From Streptomyces himalayensis subsp. himalayensis (lineage in GTDB: Bacteria > Actinomycetota > Actinomycetes > Streptomycetales > Streptomycetaceae): a stretch of 64,000 nucleotides of DNA. The DNA lies in contig NZ_JACEHE010000002.1 of the NCBI RefSeq assembly GCF_013778455.1, positions 434,001 through 498,000 on the forward strand. Reading direction: 5' to 3'. Shown in pieces: positions 58,857-64,000 of this stretch; the first letter of the stretch is position 1, and each line of letters begins with the position of its first letter. The notes beneath the pieces were generated by a model. It was not told the origin of the DNA. It saw only the letters and a list, made by a program, of their open reading frames with translations, and searched no databases. The position numbers were made by a program, and so were the translations under genes.

Positions 58857-60329
58857 GTGCCGAACGCCAACGAAGAAAACTCCAGTGCCCTGAGCCAGGT
58901 GCAGCACCGCGCGGTCAGCGAACTGTTGCGGGTGTCACCTGTCGCAGACGATCTTGCCCGTCGGTTCCAGGAAGCCGGGTTCACTCTCGCCCTGGTCGGA
59001 GGGTCGGTCAGGGACGCGCTGCTGGGCCGGCTCGGCAATGACCTGGACTTCACGACGGACGCCCGTCCCGAGGACGTCCTGAAGATCGTACGGCCGTGGG
59101 CGGACGCCGTATGGGAGGTCGGGATCGCCTTCGGCACGGTGGGCTGCCAGAAGAGTGCTCGCGTCGAAGACACCGATCAGAACTTCCAGATCGAGGTGAC
59201 GACCTACCGCTCGGAGGCCTACGACCGGACCTCGCGCAAGCCCGAGGTCTCCTACGGTGACTCCATCGAGGACGATCTCGTCCGGCGGGACTTCACCGTC
59301 AACGCGATGGCTGTGGCACTGCCGCAGAAGGACTTCATCGATCCGTACGGCGGTCTGCAGGACCTCGCCGAGCGTGTGCTGCGCACTCCGAGCACTCCGG
59401 AGGAGTCCTTCTCCGACGATCCGCTGCGGATGATGCGCGCGGCACGGTTTGCCGCACAGCTCGACTTCGAGGTGGCGCCCGATGTGGTCGCCGCGATGAA
59501 GGCGATGGCCGAACGCATCGACATCGTCTCGGCCGAGCGGGTAAGGGACGAGCTCAACAAGCTGATCCTCTCCGCTTATCCCCGCATGGGACTCGCGCTT
59601 CTCGTGGACACGGGCCTGGCTGATCACGTGCTGCCTGAGCTCCCGGCGCTGCGACTGGAGCGTGACGAGCACCACCGGCACAAGGATGTATACGAGCACA
59701 CGCTGATCGTGCTGGAGCAGGCGATGGCGCTGGAGGACAGCGGCCCCGACCTGACGCTCCGGCTCGCCGCTCTCCTGCATGACATCGGCAAGCCTCGGAC
59801 GCGTCGCTTTGAGAAGGACGGCCGGGTTTCCTTCCACCACCACGAGGTGGTGGGCGCCAAGATGACCAAGAAGCGCATGGCCGCGCTCAAGTACTCCAAT
59901 GACCTCGTGAAGGACGTCTCGAGGCTGGTCGAGCTGCACCTGCGCTTCCATGGATACGGCACGGGCGAATGGACGGACTCCGCGGTGCGGCGTTATGTGC
60001 GCGACGCCGGCCCCATGCTGGACCGGCTGCACAAGCTGACCCGCTCGGACTGCACGACGCGCAACAAGCGGAGGGCAAGTGCGCTGTCGCGTGCCTACGA
60101 CGGCTTGGAGGAGCGCATCGCCCTCCTGCAGGAGCAGGAGGAGCTGGACGCGATCCGGCCGGACCTCGACGGCAATCAGATCATGGAGACCCTGGGTGTC
60201 GGCCCCGGCCCGGTGGTCGGCCGGGCGTACAAGTTCCTGCTGGAGCTGCGCCTGGAGAACGGGCCGATGGAGCATGACGCGGCGGTGTCGGCGCTCAAGG
60301 AGTGGTGGGCGACGCAGCCGCAGGGCTGA
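58857..60329 (+). CDS. pcnA: CCA-adding enzyme / poly(A) polymerase family nucleotidyltransferase
   Basis: 490 residues. Class II nucleotidyltransferase head: VGGSVRDALLGRLGNDLDFTTD with the DxD metal pair. RRDFTVNAMA, the RNA-binding block (DDPLRMMRAARFAAQL) and an HD domain (LLHDIGKPR, HHHEVVGA) follow. It adds or repairs tRNA 3' CCA; two of the three tRNAs here lack an encoded CCA. GTG at 58857 matches the family. No ribosome site precedes it, and a TACCCT -10-like element ends nine bases before, so the message may be leaderless. Confidence 0.93.
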   Translation: MPNANEENSSALSQVQHRAVSELLRVSPVADDLARRFQEAGFTLALVGGSVRDALLGRLGNDLDFTTDARPEDVLKIVRPWADAVWEVGIAFGTVGCQKSARVEDTDQNFQIEVTTYRSEAYDRTSRKPEVSYGDSIEDDLVRRDFTVNAMAVALPQKDFIDPYGGLQDLAERVLRTPSTPEESFSDDPLRMMRAARFAAQLDFEVAPDVVAAMKAMAERIDIVSAERVRDELNKLILSAYPRMGLALLVDTGLADHVLPELPALRLERDEHHRHKDVYEHTLIVLEQAMALEDSGPDLTLRLAALLHDIGKPRTRRFEKDGRVSFHHHEVVGAKMTKKRMAALKYSNDLVKDVSRLVELHLRFHGYGTGEWTDSAVRRYVRDAGPMLDRLHKLTRSDCTTRNKRRASALSRAYDGLEERIALLQEQEELDAIRPDLDGNQIMETLGVGPGPVVGRAYKFLLELRLENGPMEHDAAVSALKEWWATQPQG

Positions 60330-60347
60330 CGGAGGTGGCGTCGGCGC

Positions 60348-60375
60348 GGGTCATGTTTCACGTGAAACATGACCC
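60348..60375. promoter_or_regulatory. parS site in a 28-base perfect palindrome
   Basis: parS (60355-60368) is flanked by GGGTCAT and its complement, giving perfect symmetry over 28 bases. It lies 18 bases past the pcnA stop and may also act as a terminator. Confidence 0.93.
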
Positions 60376-60396
60376 CAAGGGTTCGGTCTGGGCATG

Positions 60397-60436
60397 CGCG
60401 AGGGGCGGTGTTTCACGTGAAACACCGCCCCTCGCG
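60397..60436. promoter_or_regulatory. parS site in a 40-base perfect palindrome
   Basis: parS (60410-60423) is the centre of a perfect 40-base palindrome with arms CGCGAGGGGCGGT. It lies 55 bases from the previous site, between convergent genes, and could form a cruciform or a bidirectional terminator. Confidence 0.93.
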
Positions 60437-60480
60437 GTAGCAGCCCTATCGCGGTAGCAGCCCTATGCGCGGCAGGAGCT

Positions 60481-60984
60481 CTACTTGTCCTTCAGGCAGA
60501 GCAGGAAGCTCTTGTCGCCGCCGGTCTCCGTGTACGCGTACTGGAAGTCCGAGGCTTCCTCAGAGCACTTCTTGTCCGCCGTCAGGCTGGTGAAAGAGCC
60601 CTCGATCTTGGCCAGGACCTTGTACTGGGCCTTGGCGTCACTGCACTTGACGACCTCCAGGTCCGGGTTGTTGTCGTCGGTGCTGCCGCGCTGCATGCAG
60701 TCGCCAACGGCGGCCGACTGCGCGTCGTCCTGGCTCGCCCACCAGCCGCCGGCGACCACGATGGCGGCGACGATGAAGCCGCCGATGCGGAGGTACTGCT
60801 TGACGCCGCGGCGCGGCTGCTGCGGTGCCGGGGCGGGTGCGCCGATGTACGGGCTGGGCTGCGGAGGAACACCCGGCTGGCCCTGTGTGGCCTGCTGAGC
60901 GTAAGGGTTCCCGCCCTCGGGCTGGCCATAGGGCTGCTGACCCTGTGCGAACGGGTTCTGGCCCTGGGGCGGCGGAGTGGTCAC
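60481..60984 (-). CDS. LppU/SCO3897-like membrane protein
   Basis: 167 residues. A Gln/Pro/Gly/Tyr-rich cytoplasmic N-terminus (~1-60), one membrane helix (~66-84, IGGFIVAAIVVAGGWWAS) and an outer domain with four Cys (GDCMQRG, VVKCSDA, KKCSEEA, LLCLKDK) spaced as two disulfides. The pattern fits a family I recall as LppU/SCO3897. It is a membrane-tethered protein, not a lipoprotein, since no lipobox is seen. GTG at 60984 with GGGG upstream. Function unknown. Confidence 0.82.
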   Translation of the reverse strand: MTTPPPQGQNPFAQGQQPYGQPEGGNPYAQQATQGQPGVPPQPSPYIGAPAPAPQQPRRGVKQYLRIGGFIVAAIVVAGGWWASQDDAQSAAVGDCMQRGSTDDNNPDLEVVKCSDAKAQYKVLAKIEGSFTSLTADKKCSEEASDFQYAYTETGGDKSFLLCLKDK

Positions 60985-61121
60985 TTGGGGGTCCCCCTCG
61001 AACTAGGCGCACGCTGGCGCGAATAAGACGCCCGTACGGGCGTGGATAAGACGCACGTAAGCTACCGGGCCCTACTGACAACGCTGTAGCCCAAAGAGGC
61101 ACTGTGGCATTGATGTGACAC

Positions 61122-62417
61122 TCACTGGCGCTCAAAGCGGGCCATAGCGGCGGCAACCGCCCCGTAGATCACGGCCACCGTGCCCACAAGCGGAACCGAC
61201 CGTCCGTCAGGAGGCAGCATCAGAGCGGCTACTCCTGCCGCTCCGACGAACGCGACATTGAACAGCACGTCGTACAAGGAGAAGATGCGGCCACGGAAGC
61301 CGTCGTCGATCGAGGACTGCACGACCGTGTCCGTGGCGATCTTCGCGCCTTGCGTCGTCAGGCCCAGCACAAAGGCCGCGGCCATCATAGGAGCGGGACT
61401 GAACGGCAACCCGAGCGCGGGCTCCAGGACCGCGGCGGCAGCCGCGCACGCGGTGATCCAGCCGCCGGGGCCCAGCCGCCCGGCCGCGTAGGGGGTCACC
61501 ACGGCCGCCGCAAAGAAGCCGGCTCCCGAGATCAAGACGGCGAGGCCCAGAAGCGCCAGTCCATCTTCCGTCCCGCCAGAACCGCCGGCCCCATCAGCAT
61601 CATTGGTCCCGCCGGACGACCAGGCGTACCGGCACAGCATCAGCACCATCACCGTCAGCGCGCCGTAGCAGAACCGCATGAGTGTCATCGCGGCCAGGGC
61701 ACGTGCCGCCATCGGCCGTTTGGCCAGATGCCGTACCCCCGCGGCCAGCCCTCGTGCCGTGCCTGCCACCGCTGCCCACAGGCGCGGCTGCACCAACTCC
61801 GGATCCGGTCCCAGCAGTTCACGCGCGATCCGCAGTGAGGCAAGAGCCGCACACACGTAGAGCCCCGCCCCGGACAACACGACCGCGGCGTCGGAGTCCG
61901 AGACCACCAGACGCACGACGAAGGCGAGACCACCGCCGGCCGTCGCGGCGAGCGTCCCGGCTGTCGGCGACACGGAGTTGGCCATCACCAGGCGATCGGC
62001 GTCGACCACACGCGGCAGCGCGGCCGAAAGCCCTGCCAGCACAAAGCGGTTGACGGCGGTGACGCACAGCGCGGAGGCGTAGAAGAGCCACTCCGGAACG
62101 CTGCTCACCATCAGCACGGCCGTCACAGCGGCCAGGAGCGCCCGCAGCAGATTCCCGTAGAGCAACACCTGGCGACGCCGCCAGCGGTCCAGCAGGACGC
62201 CGGCGAAGGGGCCGACGAGCGAGTACGGGAGGAGCAGCACCGCCATGGCGGAGGCGACCGCGGCCGGCGACGTCTGCTTCTCCGGAGAGAAGACGACATA
62301 CGTGGCGAGCGCGACCTGGTATACCCCGTCGGCGCCCTGCGACAGCAGCCGCACGGCGAGCAGGCGCCGGAAGTCCCTGAAGCGCAGGAGGACGCGCAGG
62401 TCACGCACCACAGCCAT
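61122..62417 (-). CDS. MFS transporter
   Basis: 431 residues with 10-12 membrane helices and the MFS loop GPFAGVLLDRWRRRQVLLYGNLLRA between helices 2 and 3 (the GxLxDRxxRR pattern). The sequence resembles drug/macrolide-type exporters in this locus; substrate unknown. ATG at 62417 has GAGG about nine bases ahead; GTG at 62423 is possible. Faces the same way as the LppU-like gene. Confidence 0.88.
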   Translation of the reverse strand: MAVVRDLRVLLRFRDFRRLLAVRLLSQGADGVYQVALATYVVFSPEKQTSPAAVASAMAVLLLPYSLVGPFAGVLLDRWRRRQVLLYGNLLRALLAAVTAVLMVSSVPEWLFYASALCVTAVNRFVLAGLSAALPRVVDADRLVMANSVSPTAGTLAATAGGGLAFVVRLVVSDSDAAVVLSGAGLYVCAALASLRIARELLGPDPELVQPRLWAAVAGTARGLAAGVRHLAKRPMAARALAAMTLMRFCYGALTVMVLMLCRYAWSSGGTNDADGAGGSGGTEDGLALLGLAVLISGAGFFAAAVVTPYAAGRLGPGGWITACAAAAAVLEPALGLPFSPAPMMAAAFVLGLTTQGAKIATDTVVQSSIDDGFRGRIFSLYDVLFNVAFVGAAGVAALMLPPDGRSVPLVGTVAVIYGAVAAAMARFERQ

Positions 62418-62535
62418 GGGCACAGCCTCACATACGAGGAGGGTCCCCGGGCGACGTGCCCAGGGACCCTCAAGGGTCGTACGACGGACGAGGCTCGGCG
62501 CGCGTGGCGCTCCTCTCGCCGGTGCTCCGTCGTGC

Positions 62536-63618
62536 CTAGCGCTCGACCTCGCCCTTGATGAACTTCTCGACGTTCTCGCGGGCCTGGTCGTCGAAGTACT
62601 GGACCGGCGGGGACTTCATGAAGTACGAGGACGCGGAGAGGATGGGGCCGCCGATGCCGCGGTCCTTGGCGATCTTCGCCGCGCGCAGGGCGTCGATGAT
62701 GACACCCGCGGAGTTCGGGGAGTCCCACACCTCGAGCTTGTACTCGAGGTTCAGCGGGACGTCGCCGAAGGCACGGCCCTCGAGGCGGACGTAGGCCCAC
62801 TTGCGGTCGTCGAGCCAGGCCACGTAGTCCGACGGGCCGATGTGGACGTTCTTCTCGCCGAGGTCCCGGTCGGGGATCTGGGAGGTGACGGCCTGCGTCT
62901 TGGAGATCTTCTTCGACTCGAGGCGGTCGCGCTCGAGCATGTTCTTGAAGTCCATGTTGCCGCCGACGTTCAGCTGCATCGTGCGGTCCAGGACGACGCC
63001 CCGGTCCTCGAACAGCTTCGCCATGACGCGGTGCGTGATGGTGGCGCCGACCTGCGACTTGATGTCGTCACCGACGATCGGCACACCGGCCTCGGTGAAC
63101 TTGTCCGCCCACTCCTTCGTACCGGCGATGAAGACCGGCAGGGCGTTGACGAAGGCGACCTTGGCGTCGATGGCGCACTGGGCGTAGAACTTCGCCGCGT
63201 CCTCGGAACCCACCGGCAGGTAGCAGACCAGGACGTCGACCTGCTTGTCCTTGAGGACCTGGACGACGTCGACCGGGGCCTCGGGGGACTCCTCGATCGT
63301 CTCGCGGTAGTACTTGCCGAGACCGTCCAGGGTGTGGCCGCGCTGGACGGTCACGCCGGTGGTCGGCACGTCGCAGATCTTGATGGTGTTGTTCTCGCTG
63401 GCGCCGATGGCGTTGGCGAGGTCCAGGCCCACCTTCTTGGCGTCCACGTCGAAGGCGGCGACGAACTCGATGTCCCGCACGTGGTAGTCGCCGAACTGGA
63501 CGTGCATCAGGCCCGGGACCTTGCTGTCCGGGTCGGCGTCCTTGTAGTACTCGACGCCCTGTACCAGCGACGCGGCGCAGTTGCCCACGCCGACGACGGC
63601 TACGCGAACCGAACCCAT
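62536..63618 (-). CDS. ino1: Inositol-3-phosphate synthase
   Basis: 360 residues. NAD-binding start [18 protein letters not shown], then the actinobacterial MIPS blocks [32 protein letters not shown] and the C-terminal [20 protein letters not shown]. It converts glucose 6-phosphate to inositol phosphate for mycothiol and phosphatidylinositol. ATG at 63618 with GGGAGC upstream. The adjacent PadR regulator gene, 59 bases upstream and on the same strand, is the likely controller. Confidence 0.95.
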   Translation of the reverse strand: MGSVRVAVVGVGNCAASLVQGVEYYKDADPDSKVPGLMHVQFGDYHVRDIEFVAAFDVDAKKVGLDLANAIGASENNTIKICDVPTTGVTVQRGHTLDGLGKYYRETIEESPEAPVDVVQVLKDKQVDVLVCYLPVGSEDAAKFYAQCAIDAKVAFVNALPVFIAGTKEWADKFTEAGVPIVGDDIKSQVGATITHRVMAKLFEDRGVVLDRTMQLNVGGNMDFKNMLERDRLESKKISKTQAVTSQIPDRDLGEKNVHIGPSDYVAWLDDRKWAYVRLEGRAFGDVPLNLEYKLEVWDSPNSAGVIIDALRAAKIAKDRGIGGPILSASSYFMKSPPVQYFDDQARENVEKFIKGEVER

Positions 63619-63677
63619 TCCGGTTGCTCCCTGTGTGTTCTCGGTGTTCCGGTATGAGGCCAGCGGAGATGCCGGCC

Positions 63678-64000
63678 TCATGTGGCGGTGCCGTCGGACG
63701 GATCCGGACCGGTGGTGTCCCGGTGCCGGGGCAGGCCGCCCGACTGCCCTGTTGTGTCGTGTCGAGCTGCGTCCCCCGAGGGGGAGGAGGCGTCGGTGGA
63801 CCGTCGCTGGTCCCGCCCCGCTCGCTCGCTCTCGATGAGCTCGTTCAGCCAGCGCACTTCGCGCTCCACGGACTCCATCCCGTGCCGCTGGAGCTCAAGC
63901 GTGTAGTCGTCCAGGCGCTCCCTGGTACGGGCCAGGGAGGCGCGCATCTTCTCCAGACGCTCCTCCAGCCGGCTGCGGCGGCCTTCGAGTACGCGCATGC
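63678..64000 (-). CDS. PadR-family transcriptional regulator, N-terminus cut by window edge
   Basis: About 107 C-terminal codons are visible; the DNA-binding domain lies beyond the window. The coiled C-terminal part ([18 protein letters not shown], then [19 protein letters not shown]) matches the PadR/Vir C-terminal dimer helix. A Ser/Asp/Gly-rich tail of ~40 residues ends it. Located just upstream of ino1 on the same strand. Confidence 0.75.
   Translation of the reverse strand, partial: MRVLEGRRSRLEERLEKMRASLARTRERLDDYTLELQRHGMESVEREVRWLNELIESERAGRDQRRSTDASSPSGDAARHDTTGQSGGLPRHRDTTGPDPSDGTAT

Overview
The window is a high-GC actinobacterial chromosome segment centred on the replication origin. 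Gene content and order, consensus parS sites (GTTTCACGTGAAAC), TTGTCCACA-type DnaA boxes, frequent GTG starts and the pknB/sortase/crgA block all point to Streptomyces. The species cannot be told from the sequence. About sixty protein genes, three tRNAs, oriC and at least seven perfect parS sites are supported.

Left part (1-28 kb): a truncated J-domain gene; a DUF2252 gene; a divergent HxlR regulator/azoreductase pair; tRNA-Leu; then a long noncoding stretch. The growth and division signalling operon follows: fhaA, fhaB, PP2C phosphatase, RodA/FtsW, PBP and PknB (5.5-13.7 kb). An accessory gene at 13986-15008 fuses an antirepressor-like N-terminus to an Mrr-type nuclease. It sits between pknB and the convergent sortase block and is flanked by two copies of a sortase 3' end. 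The sortase block (15.1-19.9 kb, minus strand) holds three class E sortases, pabA, a 53-aa membrane protein and a DUF881 protein. Then come crgA, rhomboid protease, cyclophilin, DUF5324, tRNA-Ala, an HTH gene with a Ser/Thr kinase, an exported protein and several very small proteins.

Origin region (28-48 kb): tRNA-Ile, DUF3566, gyrA, gyrB, dciA, recF, gnd and dnaN run leftward from oriC, co-directional with the left fork. oriC (about 38.77-39.33 kb) lies between dnaN and dnaA and carries more than a dozen DnaA-box-like sequences on both strands. dnaA has a promoter with two facing DnaA boxes just upstream. To the right run rpmH, rnpA, yidD, yidC, jag, rsmG, parA and parB. parS sites lie in and around parAB and in the neighbouring genes.

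Right part (48-64 kb): a GNAT gene; a leftward cluster DUF6049-murJ-pseudokinase-sigM-anti-sigma-trxB-trxA, with a good SigR-type promoter before trxB; pcnA; two parS sites inside large perfect palindromes; an LppU-like protein; an MFS transporter; inositol-1-phosphate synthase; and a truncated PadR regulator.

Three systems meet here: replication initiation and segregation (dnaA, dnaN, recF, dciA, gyrase, parAB, parS), phospho-regulated wall synthesis (PknB, phosphatase, FHA proteins, RodA, PBP, MurJ with its pseudokinase partner) and sortase/septation control. The least expected items are the nuclease gene with its flanking sortase-tail repeats, DnaA-box clusters outside oriC (2.6 kb and 20.3-20.5 kb), several degenerate tandem repeats in noncoding DNA, and a duplicated dnaA 3' end beside oriC.
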